DNA of 64,000 nt from Elusimicrobiota bacterium (lineage in GTDB: Bacteria > Elusimicrobiota > Elusimicrobia > F11): assembly GCA_022072025.1 (NCBI GenBank), contig JAJVIP010000014.1:66906-130905 (forward strand), given 5' to 3'. Shown in pieces: positions 1 to 7,909 of the stretch (its first letter is position 1; each line of letters starts with the position of its first letter). The notes below the pieces were generated by a model that did no database searches, was not told the DNA's origin, and worked only from the letters and a program-made list of their open reading frames with translations. The position numbers and the translations under genes were made by a program.

Positions 1-237
1 AAAGAAGCGTTGAACCTCATATTCCCAACAGAATTAATCAAGCAGCCCATCATCCACCAAATGTCCAAGAAATTTGATGTGGTTTTTAATCTGCGACGAG
101 CCAAAGTGACCGAAACGGTGGGCGAAATTGTATTGGAATTGGAGGGTCAAGAAACTGCGGTCAGGAAGGCCGAAGAATGGTTGCGCGCCCAAGGCCTTAA
201 AGTGGAGCCCATTACCAGAGACACGATTGAAAGTTAG
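1..237 (+). CDS. NIL-domain protein (5' end outside window)
   Basis: The frame is already open at base 1 and ends in TAG at 235-237. The visible 78 codons read as a NIL-type ACT-like fold: an N-terminal strand (LIFPTELIKQPIIHQMSKKF), a central FNLRRAKV segment and a C-terminal EGQETAVRKAEEWLRAQGLKV helix. NIL domains occur at the C-terminus of methionine ABC importer ATPases, fused to ferredoxins, or as stand-alone small ligand-sensing proteins. Only a TTG at 10 could start it inside the window, and the domain normally begins a few residues further upstream, so I read it as truncated by the window edge. Whether it is stand-alone or the tail of a larger protein cannot be decided here. It lies 14 nt upstream of the HNH endonuclease on the same strand. 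Confidence 0.7.
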   Translation, partial: KEALNLIFPTELIKQPIIHQMSKKFDVVFNLRRAKVTETVGEIVLELEGQETAVRKAEEWLRAQGLKVEPITRDTIES

Positions 238-251
238 TCGCGCCCCGATTT

Positions 252-851
252 ATGACAGACGTATTGGTTCTTAATCGTAGTTTCTTTGCCGTTCAGATCA
301 TTGACTGGCGCCGCGCGCTCAGTCTCGTCTATTTGGATCACGCGCGGGTTGTTGATGAAGATTATCGGACGTATTCCTTTGAGGATTGGAGGGAACTCTC
401 CAGCGTGATCACCAATCATCCTTCCGGTTATATTCACACGCCTACCTTTAAAATCGCTATCCCCGATGTTATCACGCTGCGTCACTTCGATGGTCTGCCG
501 AAAGCCGAAGTGAAATTTACGCGGCGTAATATCTATGAGCATTACAGTTATAAATGCGCTTATTGCGGTATTAAATTTAATTCGAATGACTTAAATTTGG
601 AACATGTTATCCCCAAAAGTCGAGGTGGAAAAACAGATTGGTCTAATGTGGTGACGTCCTGTATTCCTTGTAACTTAAAGAAAGGTAATCGATTGCCGCA
701 TGAAGCCAATATGAAACTTCTGGTTCGTCCCACCAAACCCACTTGGAGTGGCGCCACCGCGGTGGCCTTTAGGCCTGGGTTTAAGGTGCGCGCTTCTTGG
801 CAAAGATTTGTGGACAATGTTTATTGGAACACCGAACTCGATCCTCAGTAG
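252..851 (+). CDS. HNH endonuclease family protein
   Basis: 199-aa protein. The C-terminal half has a complete HNH (beta-beta-alpha metal) nuclease motif: C102-x2-C105, the E117-H118 pair in LNLEHVIPKSRGG, the N132 region in DWSNVVTSC, and C137-x2-C140. The four cysteines would hold a structural zinc; H118 with the downstream Asn/His set forms the metal-dependent nicking site. The N-terminal VLNRSFFAVQIIDWRRALSL stretch is characteristic of a widespread subfamily of solitary chromosomal HNH proteins whose cellular role is not established. No methyltransferase or phage gene is adjacent, so a restriction or homing role is not supported. The start is the ATG at 252; the next gene begins 1 nt after its stop. 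Confidence 0.88.
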   Translation: MTDVLVLNRSFFAVQIIDWRRALSLVYLDHARVVDEDYRTYSFEDWRELSSVITNHPSGYIHTPTFKIAIPDVITLRHFDGLPKAEVKFTRRNIYEHYSYKCAYCGIKFNSNDLNLEHVIPKSRGGKTDWSNVVTSCIPCNLKKGNRLPHEANMKLLVRPTKPTWSGATAVAFRPGFKVRASWQRFVDNVYWNTELDPQ

Positions 852-852
852 C

Positions 853-2181
853 ATGAAGGTTTATCCCTCGATCCTTAAAGTTTTATTTTTCTTCCTGATT
901 CTCCCTTTTGGTTCGCTTCATTCCGCCGGGCGCCGCCCGGCCGCAATAAAGACGGACTCGTTAAAAATGGCTTCTTCCGTGAGTTATGTGCCCCGCGTCG
1001 AGAAGCTGGTGGACCGATATCGACTCACGGTGGAATCTCCCGAGCCCATGCCTCATTATTTGATCGAGCAGTCACCAAAGAAAATTTGGCTGCGACTTGT
1101 CAGTCCCTCCAGGGATGAATCTCAAATTTTAGAAGGAGACAGCGTGATCCGTGAAGTTCGCTTGGTTCGACGGGCTTACTCAGCCGATATGATTCTTAAA
1201 CTCGGCGATGATGCCGTCTCTCATGATGTGTTTTTTGATGAAGGAAAAAAGAAAATCGTGGTTGACGTGTTTACCTCAGAAAAATTTAATAAATGGGCCG
1301 CGCTCCAGCCCGCGGTTCCTGTAAATACTCCAGTGCTCAAGTCCAAAAAAGGTTCCAAAAATGAACCCATTCTTAAACCCGCTCCCGTGGTTGAACAAAG
1401 GCTCTCTAAAAAATCAGGCGAACCAAGAATAGGGAGGGCTTCGCATGAAACGGTGATTGTTATCGACGCAGGACATGGCGGCATGGATTCCGGGGCCATC
1501 GGTGTTCGGGGGACCCATGAAAAAAATATCAACTTGGAGTTTGCCAAGGCCCTGGCCAAAGCGTTGGCGAAAGAGAGCAAAACACGGGTGATTATGACGC
1601 GTGAGTCGGATGTGTTTATTCCCCTGCAAGAGCGAACTCGAATTGCCAATGATGCCAAAGCCGATTTGTTTATTTCGGTTCATTGTAATTCATCTCTTTC
1701 GTCCAAACGTGATGGATTTGAAGCCTATTTTCTTTCTCCAGATGCCACGGATAAAGCCGCCGCGTCTGTGGCCAGAATGGAAAATTCTGTCGTGGCCCTT
1801 GAACCTCAAAGTGAGCCAACCTCGTCTCGGTTAAACGAAGTGCTGGCTTCGATGGCGGTCGGAAACTTTATTAATGAATCCTCCAAATTCGCTTCGATTA
1901 TCTGTCGGAACATTCGCAACCATACCCCGCAGGATGCGGCGGAAGTAAAAGAAGCCGATTTTTTTGTTCTTCGCGGAGCTCAAATGCCGTCTGTTCTGAT
2001 CGAGTTGGAATATGTGTCACATCCGATTTCTGAAGCTCGTTTGCGTTCATCCCGTTATCGTTCTCAGTTGGTCAAAGGAGTGGCGGAAGGGATTAAAACC
2101 TTCGTGCGTCAGACCAAAATGGAACGGGAGGCTGTGGCTTCTCAGATGTCGGGTTCAACCCTTATCAACACCGCTCGGTGA
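853..2181 (+). CDS. N-acetylmuramoyl-L-alanine amidase (AMIN + Amidase_3)
   Basis: 442-aa secreted cell-wall hydrolase that cleaves the amide bond between MurNAc and L-alanine. It has a signal peptide (residues 1-25), an AMIN-like beta domain (about 45-140, normally used for peptidoglycan or septal targeting), a Lys/Pro-rich linker, and an Amidase_3 zinc domain (about 200-420). The zinc and catalytic residues are visible: H208 in DAGHGG, E223 in THEKNI, H277 in SVHCN and E384 in LIELEYVSHP. The frame extends upstream to 748, but the ATG at 853 places the signal peptide at the N-terminus and sits just after the HNH stop. It is followed after 10 nt by murI, a functionally coherent peptidoglycan pair. 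It could be named amiC-like, but the symbol is not certain. Confidence 0.92.
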   Translation: MKVYPSILKVLFFFLILPFGSLHSAGRRPAAIKTDSLKMASSVSYVPRVEKLVDRYRLTVESPEPMPHYLIEQSPKKIWLRLVSPSRDESQILEGDSVIREVRLVRRAYSADMILKLGDDAVSHDVFFDEGKKKIVVDVFTSEKFNKWAALQPAVPVNTPVLKSKKGSKNEPILKPAPVVEQRLSKKSGEPRIGRASHETVIVIDAGHGGMDSGAIGVRGTHEKNINLEFAKALAKALAKESKTRVIMTRESDVFIPLQERTRIANDAKADLFISVHCNSSLSSKRDGFEAYFLSPDATDKAAASVARMENSVVALEPQSEPTSSRLNEVLASMAVGNFINESSKFASIICRNIRNHTPQDAAEVKEADFFVLRGAQMPSVLIELEYVSHPISEARLRSSRYRSQLVKGVAEGIKTFVRQTKMEREAVASQMSGSTLINTAR

Positions 2182-2191
2182 CACATCCCCA

Positions 2192-3007
2192 GTGAAAAAG
2201 CCAAATTCTCAACTTCCGATCGGTATTTTTGACTCTGGTCTGGGCGGCTTGACCGTGATGCGGGAAATAAAAAAAATCTTGCCCCATGAAAACCTCGTTT
2301 ATGTGGGGGACACGGCCCGAGTTCCTTATGGCACCAAATCTCCCGAAACAATTCGCCGCTACGCTCTTCAAATTTCATTTTTCCTTCTTCAGAAAAAGGT
2401 GAAGATGATAGTTGTGGCTTGTAACACCGCCAGCGCTTTGGCGTTGCGGGCCTTGAAAAATTTGCCGATTCCGGTTGTTGGCGTGATTGAACCCGGGGCG
2501 AGGGCAGCTGTGATGAAAACACGGTCTTCTCGGGTGGGTGTGATTGGAACCCCGGCCACGGTGTCCAGCCATGCTTATCAGGCAGCCATCAAAAAATATT
2601 CTCCGCGAATTCTCGTTAGAGAAGCGGCCTGTCCGCTTTTTGTTCCGCTTGTGGAAGCGGGGTGGGCGCATCATTCAATAACGGCTCTCGTGGCGCGCGA
2701 GTACTTAAAACCTTTGCTCAAGAACCGCGTGGATACGTTGGTTTTGGGATGTACGCATTATCCTTTGCTCAAGGGAACACTTCAACCGATCGCGGGCTCT
2801 CGCGTTCAATTGATTGACTCGGCCGAAGAAACGGCCAAAGAAGTCAAACAACTTCTTCTTCGGTCTGGGGAAATCAACAACTCAGCGAAGAACGGAAGTT
2901 CTGAATATTTCGTCACGGACAATGTCGCTTCTTTTTCAAAGCTCAGCCGTCAATTCATGGGTCAAAAGACTCCCTTGGCCAAACGGCTTCGATTGGAGAA
3001 TATTTAA
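2192..3007 (+). CDS. murI: Glutamate racemase
   Basis: 271-aa cytosolic enzyme that interconverts L- and D-glutamate to supply D-Glu for peptidoglycan. The family signature is complete: FDSGLGGLTV near residues 13-22, the first catalytic cysteine C77 in VVACNTAS, and the second, C187, in VLGCTHYPLL. Length matches the family (about 260-280 aa). The GTG at 2192 is chosen because it starts just ahead of the first core strand (PIGIFDSG); the longer frame from 2012 would overlap the amidase heavily. The stop is followed 2 nt later by the GTG of queC. Confidence 0.95.
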   Translation: MKKPNSQLPIGIFDSGLGGLTVMREIKKILPHENLVYVGDTARVPYGTKSPETIRRYALQISFFLLQKKVKMIVVACNTASALALRALKNLPIPVVGVIEPGARAAVMKTRSSRVGVIGTPATVSSHAYQAAIKKYSPRILVREAACPLFVPLVEAGWAHHSITALVAREYLKPLLKNRVDTLVLGCTHYPLLKGTLQPIAGSRVQLIDSAEETAKEVKQLLLRSGEINNSAKNGSSEYFVTDNVASFSKLSRQFMGQKTPLAKRLRLENI

Positions 3008-3009
3008 TT

Positions 3010-3681
3010 GTGCGTGCAGTGGTGTTGTTGTCGGGGGGCATGGACTCAGCTGTCGCTTTGTGGTGGGCGCTTAACACGAAGCGCTGGAGTTGCCGAGCCA
3101 TCTGTTTTGACTATGGTCAACGCCACAAACGTGAAATAAAAAACGCATTCGCTATCGCCAAAAAAGCGAACATTCCCGTCGACCTTATTCGTTTTTCTTT
3201 GCCTTGGAGCGGATCAAGCCTGACCAATGAGAAGGTGGTGTTGCCGCACCGTTCTGTGGAAAAAATCCCACATCACATTCCTTCCACCTATGTTCCTGGA
3301 AGAAATACGCTCTTTTTAAGTTTTGCTTTGTCGTTGGCCGACCAAAGTGAGGCGGAAGCTATAGTTATCGGGGCCAATGCGATTGATTATTCCGGATATC
3401 CCGATTGCCGGGACGCGTATTTGAAGGCATTTTCAAAAGTGGCCCGATTGGGAACCCGAATGGGGAGTGAACAAGGGCGCGCCATCTCCATTCATGCGCC
3501 TTTAATTCATCTGACCAAGGCCGGGATTGTGAAGATGGGCTTGTCTTTAGGCGTGCCTTTGGAAAAAACATGGTCATGTTATAAAGGAGGACAACGTCCT
3601 TGTGGGCGTTGTGATTCCTGTGTGCTTCGGGCCAAAGGTTTTCTGGAGGCGGGGGTCCCAGACCTCAGTTTAAATCGATGA
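3010..3681 (+). CDS. queC: 7-cyano-7-deazaguanine synthase
   Basis: 223-aa ATP-dependent enzyme that converts 7-carboxy-7-deazaguanine plus ammonia to preQ0 in the queuosine pathway. The N-terminal PP-loop SGGMDS (8-13) binds ATP, and the C-terminal zinc site is complete: C190, C198, C201 and C204 in CYKGGQRPCGRCDSC. The GTG start at 3010 gives an N-terminus that begins directly with the first strand (RAVVLLSGG). Its stop overlaps the ATG of queE by 4 nt, implying translational coupling with the enzyme of the preceding step. No queD or queF is in the window. Confidence 0.95.
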   Translation: MRAVVLLSGGMDSAVALWWALNTKRWSCRAICFDYGQRHKREIKNAFAIAKKANIPVDLIRFSLPWSGSSLTNEKVVLPHRSVEKIPHHIPSTYVPGRNTLFLSFALSLADQSEAEAIVIGANAIDYSGYPDCRDAYLKAFSKVARLGTRMGSEQGRAISIHAPLIHLTKAGIVKMGLSLGVPLEKTWSCYKGGQRPCGRCDSCVLRAKGFLEAGVPDLSLNR

Positions 3682-4370
3682 TTTCAGCCATGGTGAGTGA
3701 AATATACGCCAGTATTCAAGGAGAAGGACCTTTTACGGGAGAGCGGCAAGTATTTGTTCGCTTGGCGGGGTGTCCGCTTCGCTGTCGATATTGTGATACG
3801 CCGGGCAGTTTGACCGCCAAAGGACATTCGAGGCGGTCAGTTGAGGAGGTGTTGAACGAGGTGGGCCGTTTGTCGCGCAAGAGCGCCAGTCAAACCGTGA
3901 GTGTAACCGGAGGCGAACCGCTCTCTCAGCCAACTTTTGTGCGAGATCTTTTTAAGAAGTTAAAAGCGGCTCAATTTCGGACCTATCTGGAAACCGCCGG
4001 GATTCACGCCAAGGCGCTTCGTTCTGTGATTGGATTTACGGATGTGGTGGCGATGGACATCAAACTTCCCTCAGCCACAGGAAAACAATTGTGGAATGAA
4101 CACGCGGAATTCTTAAAAGTGGGGAAGAAAAAGATATTCGTTAAAATTGTTATCGAAAAACGATCCACGCTGAGCGAAATTAAAGCGGCCGTCAATTTGT
4201 TGGGAAAAATTCCAACGCCTCCCTTGCTTGTTCTTCAACCCGTCACAACGATTTCCTCCAGAACGTCGAGTCCTTCAAAAGAACAACTGGCGGACGCGTA
4301 TCAAATCGCGGCGTCCTTGTCCCGGGTTTTAATCATGCCGCAACAACACAAAACATGGAAGGCTCGGTGA
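3678..4370 (+). CDS. queE: 7-carboxy-7-deazaguanine synthase (radical SAM)
   Basis: 230-aa radical-SAM enzyme performing the ring contraction of 6-carboxytetrahydropterin to 7-carboxy-7-deazaguanine. The cluster cysteines C32, C36 and C39 form the CX3CX2C motif (CPLRCRYC), preceded by the family hallmark SIQGEGPFTG and followed by the SAM-binding TGGEP (77-81). The length is typical. It overlaps queC at the ATGA of 3678-3681 and is itself overlapped by the next small gene, so the three are probably co-translated. Confidence 0.95.
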   Translation: MISAMVSEIYASIQGEGPFTGERQVFVRLAGCPLRCRYCDTPGSLTAKGHSRRSVEEVLNEVGRLSRKSASQTVSVTGGEPLSQPTFVRDLFKKLKAAQFRTYLETAGIHAKALRSVIGFTDVVAMDIKLPSATGKQLWNEHAEFLKVGKKKIFVKIVIEKRSTLSEIKAAVNLLGKIPTPPLLVLQPVTTISSRTSSPSKEQLADAYQIAASLSRVLIMPQQHKTWKAR

Positions 4371-4693
4371 AGGCGGAATCGCTGGTTATAAAAGAAGGAT
4401 CTCATTGGCGTGGAGAGGTGACCGGGATCGATGACAACGGAGATATTTCCACCAATTTCCTGGTTCAAGACATAAAACCGTTTATTGTCGCTTCAACCTT
4501 GTGGATCGAATTTGAGAATGCGCCGTTCTCCGTGAGGGGCCTTGCCGTTTCTCGCCAAACAGCGGAGCCTGGACAATTGATTGCTGTGTCGGGGATCGAT
4601 GGCCATATTCAAATTGTGATCAACCAGGGAAATGCCGCGCAGAAAACAAAACTCAAGGTGGGAGATCCCATCGACCTTTTTTTCCGAACGTGA
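4367..4693 (+). CDS. Stand-alone SAM hydrolase (DUF62) C-terminal-like domain
   Basis: 108 aa from the GTG at 4367, which forms a GTGA overlap with queE; an ATG at 4355 in the same frame is the alternative start. The sequence matches the C-terminal beta-barrel of S-adenosyl-L-methionine hydrolase/fluorinase-type proteins: GEVTGIDDNGDISTNF corresponds to the usual G-V-x-x-I-D-x-F-G-N-L-x-T-N segment, and IVINQGNAAQ...VGDPIDL corresponds to the EIAVNQGNAA...GDPV ending. The N-terminal catalytic domain that normally precedes it is absent. In the full enzyme this domain forms part of the adenosine pocket, so a nucleoside- or SAM-binding role next to the radical-SAM enzyme QueE is possible but is inference. 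The following gene begins in another GTGA overlap. Confidence 0.65.
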   Translation: MKAESLVIKEGSHWRGEVTGIDDNGDISTNFLVQDIKPFIVASTLWIEFENAPFSVRGLAVSRQTAEPGQLIAVSGIDGHIQIVINQGNAAQKTKLKVGDPIDLFFRT

Positions 4694-6315
4694 AATCCAA
4701 CGCCCGGAAAAGATTATTGGTTTTTTTTGTTCCGCTTTTGTTGGCTCTTCCTTTTTTAGGTCGCGCGTATTTTGTCGACGATAGTTATTTTGTTGAGATT
4801 GCTTCTTGGCTCAAAGATCAACCAACGCTTCCCTATCACTTCCGAACAGACGACGCAGGCCTTCAAAACCGAGGTTGGGAAGAAAACGGTTTCGTTCGGA
4901 TGGTCAACCCCTTGGCTCACCACTATTATTTGGCGCTCTTGCTCAAAATATTTGGAGAAAAAGAGTTTTTCTTGCGTTTGGGGTGTGTGTTCTTGTCTTG
5001 TTTTTCCGCCCTGTTCTTGTTCGAATTTGCCAGGCGGTGGACCTCATTTCCGCTGTTAACCACACTTTTAATATTGGTCACGCCTGCTCAATGGCTCACG
5101 TCTTACAGTCTGCTGATCGATTCAACCATGGTGTTTTTTTCATTTGGAGCGCTTTACTTCTTCATCAAGGGAACTGAAAGCGGAGGAGTTTGGCGATGGT
5201 TGCTGAGCGGATTGATGGCCGGTTTGGCCATTCTTTCAAAATATCCGGCGCTTTTTATTCTTCCTTTGATGATGGTGTGGCTTCTTTTCCGCTGGAAATA
5301 TGTGAAGACCGATCGAGGTTGGATTCTCTCTTTTGTTGTTCCGATACTTTTTCTTTTGGGTTATTCCCTATGGACGGCCCAATTGTATGGACGGCCGCAC
5401 ATCCTGGCGGCCTCGAACCGAATGGTGCATGTGTTTGGATGGCCCAAAGTTTTTTCATTTTTTGTCTTTTTCTCAGGAGCCATTCTTTTGCCACTCCTTT
5501 CATGGGGCGTGGTTTCCAGGACCATTCAAGGAATGAGCCTGTTGGGTGTTCTTCTTTTATCCTGGGGACTTTCCACTCCTTGGGGAGGATTTACAGCGGG
5601 ACAAGCCTTTTTGTTGGCGTTGTGGGTCCTCACCAGTTTCATTTTTATTTGGGCGATCCTCAAATTTAGGCCACAATGGATTTTTCCTCGAGATCCCTTC
5701 CTTGTTCTATGGGTTTTGGGATTCATCGGGATGATGCTGTTGGTGATGGACTGGGTCGCGGTTCGATATTATTGTTTGGTCACACCAGCGGTGGTGATGC
5801 TGATGGTTCGTCTGCTTGAGAACAAAGGAACCATTGTGGCTTCAAAGGTTCTCCCGCTCGCTTTGGGCGGGCTTTTTTTATTTACCGCAGGCTTGGCTGT
5901 CAGTGATTACCAACAAGCCGAACCCACCCGGTTGGTTCGGTCTCAACTCCTCTCTGATGGCATCAAAGGAGGACCGCGAAGCTTTTATCTGGGAGATTCT
6001 TTCACCATGAGTTATCTAAAAAGAGACGGATGGATTCCTTGTTTCCCAGAAACAGTGTTTCAGAAAGGGGATTTGATTTTGGCCAAAGAAGTCACCATGC
6101 CCCTTGTTTGGTTCGCGCGCAAACCCTTGAGTCTTCGGAGGGTGGCCACCTATGAATATCCTTCATGGTGGCCTCTCAAGGTGATGGATTACAAAGGGTC
6201 CGCCGGTTTCTACGCTTCGGTTTGGGGCGCGCTTCCTTTCACTTTTTCCAAAGGACCTTGGGAACGATTTTATGTTTTTGAAGTCGTAGGCTTGAGACCC
6301 CATGACCATCAATAA
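4690..6315 (+). CDS. GT39/ArnT-like membrane glycosyltransferase, copy 1
   Basis: 541-aa polytopic inner-membrane protein with about a dozen hydrophobic helices. It resembles dolichyl-phosphate-mannose-protein mannosyltransferase/ArnT-type GT-C enzymes (PMT_2): an N-terminal helix is followed by the acidic loop motif YFVDDSYFVEIASWL, where the Asp pair is the expected catalytic or metal site, then a periplasmic loop (HHYYLALLLKIFGEKEFFLRL) typical of the family. Such enzymes move a sugar from a polyprenyl-phosphate donor to lipid, glycan or protein on the periplasmic face. The acceptor is unknown. The gene begins in a GTGA overlap and is followed, with a 14-nt overlap, by a close paralogue, so the two arose by tandem duplication. 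Confidence 0.8.
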   Translation: MKSNARKRLLVFFVPLLLALPFLGRAYFVDDSYFVEIASWLKDQPTLPYHFRTDDAGLQNRGWEENGFVRMVNPLAHHYYLALLLKIFGEKEFFLRLGCVFLSCFSALFLFEFARRWTSFPLLTTLLILVTPAQWLTSYSLLIDSTMVFFSFGALYFFIKGTESGGVWRWLLSGLMAGLAILSKYPALFILPLMMVWLLFRWKYVKTDRGWILSFVVPILFLLGYSLWTAQLYGRPHILAASNRMVHVFGWPKVFSFFVFFSGAILLPLLSWGVVSRTIQGMSLLGVLLLSWGLSTPWGGFTAGQAFLLALWVLTSFIFIWAILKFRPQWIFPRDPFLVLWVLGFIGMMLLVMDWVAVRYYCLVTPAVVMLMVRLLENKGTIVASKVLPLALGGLFLFTAGLAVSDYQQAEPTRLVRSQLLSDGIKGGPRSFYLGDSFTMSYLKRDGWIPCFPETVFQKGDLILAKEVTMPLVWFARKPLSLRRVATYEYPSWWPLKVMDYKGSAGFYASVWGALPFTFSKGPWERFYVFEVVGLRPHDHQ

Positions 6316-7909
6316 AAAGAGACTGCTGTTGTTTTTGGTGCCCTTATTTCTGGCCCTTCCTTTCTTAAATCGTGCCTACTTTGTCGATGACCACTTCTTT
6401 GTTGAGATTGCCCATTGGATCAAAGACAACCCCCTGCGGCCTTATAGCTTTCCGACAGAGGGCCAGGCCCCGGATGCCACTTTGACAGGGAAAGAACTGT
6501 CTATGCGTATCGTCAATCCTTTGCTGCATCAATATTTTATGGCCGGGCTCATGAAGTTGGGAGGAGACCGCGAATGGTTTTTGCGTTTGGGGGGCGTTTT
6601 ATTTTCCTGTTTTTCTGCCTTACTCCTTTTTGAATTGGCACGTCGCTGGATGGATCATCCATTTCTCGCGACGATCTTTCTCTTGGTCACTCCTGCTTTT
6701 TGGGTCACATCCTTCAGCTTGTTAATTGATCCCACTCTTCTTTTTTTCTTCCTGATGGGCCTCTATGCGTTTATTCGGGCTGGAGTGGAGGACTCGATTC
6801 CTTGGATGTTATTGAGCGGCGTGGCCCTTGGGTTGGCTCTTCTCACCAAATATACCGCCTTGTTGGCATTGCCGGTATGCTGGACCTGGTTGATTATCAA
6901 CCGATCGACGATTCGGCGGCCCTGGCTTTTGCTTCTTTCTTCCGTAATGGCTCTTCTTATTTTGAGTCTCTATGTGGGCGCCACGAGATGGGTTTATGGT
7001 GCGGGGCATTTGTTTGCCGCGTCCAGTGAAACATTAACCCGAATATCATTCGCGAAGATTTTGGTCCTTATGGTCTTCCTTTCCGGAGGAACGGTGGTAC
7101 CTCTTTTAATATGGGGGATGGGGCCTTCTCGCGTTATTTTGGGGGGCGTGTTGCTGATGGTCCTCAGCGTCTCGGTCTTTGGTAGCTCCCTCGGCGGATT
7201 TTCGATAGCTCAAGCCCTGTTGATGGGTTTGAGTTGTGTGACCAGCTTTCTTTTGCTCATGTTATTTTTGATTCAATACCGTTCTTGGCGCCCGAAAACG
7301 GATGCTTTTCTCCTTCTTTGGTTATTGGGTTTTTTGGGGATGATGGTTTTTGTGATGCCTTGGGTGGCGGTTCGGTACCTTCTGATCGGGCTGCCCCCTT
7401 TGGTCTTTTGCACTGTGAGGCTTGTTGAGATTTCCCGCCCCCGGGCGGTGGTTCCTATTTTATGGGGTGGAATTCTTCTGACAGGCATGGTGGGTGCGGC
7501 CGTTGGATACGCCGATTATCAGCAGGCCGAATCCTCTCGTCGGGTGGTCTCGGATCTTCGGCGGGCCAATCTATTACAAGGAGACCGGAATTATTATTTC
7601 GCGGATGCTTTTACGATGACCTATTTACTTAAAGAAGATTGGAAGCCCATCTCCGATCCCAGTAAACTTTCGCCTGGGGACCGGGTGATTACTTCACAAG
7701 TCACGTTCCCGCTGTTTTGGTTTTTTCGACATCGTGTTCCTATCCGTTTGGTGGGTACATTTGAAAACCCGACTTCTTTTCCGCTCAAAGTGATGGATTC
7801 CAAAGGAGGGGCTGGATTTTATGGATCGGCGTGGGGTCCCTTGCCCTTTTCATTTTCAAGCGGCCCCTGGGAGCGCTTCCATTTGTTTGAGATAATCGAA
7901 TCCTCATGA
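6302..7909 (+). CDS. GT39/ArnT-like membrane glycosyltransferase, copy 2
   Basis: 535-aa paralogue of the preceding gene; the two align over their whole length (shared YFVDD-x-x-FVEIA near the N-terminus, FLRLGG/C-V-x-x-SCFSALLLFELARRW, the YADYQQAE/SDYQQAE segment, and a similar C-terminal SxGPWERFxxFE). The acidic loop is YFVDDHFFVEIAHWI. It has about a dozen membrane helices. Divergence between the copies is greatest in the middle, as expected if they use different donors or acceptors. The ATG at 6302 overlaps the upstream stop by 14 nt, and the stop overlaps the next ATG in an ATGA, so it belongs to the same transcript. Confidence 0.8.
   Translation: MTINKKRLLLFLVPLFLALPFLNRAYFVDDHFFVEIAHWIKDNPLRPYSFPTEGQAPDATLTGKELSMRIVNPLLHQYFMAGLMKLGGDREWFLRLGGVLFSCFSALLLFELARRWMDHPFLATIFLLVTPAFWVTSFSLLIDPTLLFFFLMGLYAFIRAGVEDSIPWMLLSGVALGLALLTKYTALLALPVCWTWLIINRSTIRRPWLLLLSSVMALLILSLYVGATRWVYGAGHLFAASSETLTRISFAKILVLMVFLSGGTVVPLLIWGMGPSRVILGGVLLMVLSVSVFGSSLGGFSIAQALLMGLSCVTSFLLLMLFLIQYRSWRPKTDAFLLLWLLGFLGMMVFVMPWVAVRYLLIGLPPLVFCTVRLVEISRPRAVVPILWGGILLTGMVGAAVGYADYQQAESSRRVVSDLRRANLLQGDRNYYFADAFTMTYLLKEDWKPISDPSKLSPGDRVITSQVTFPLFWFFRHRVPIRLVGTFENPTSFPLKVMDSKGGAGFYGSAWGPLPFSFSSGPWERFHLFEIIESS

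Noticed and set aside
748..852. Longer N-terminus for the amidase
   Set aside because: It would overlap the HNH gene and place 35 non-signal residues ahead of a clear signal peptide at ATG 853.
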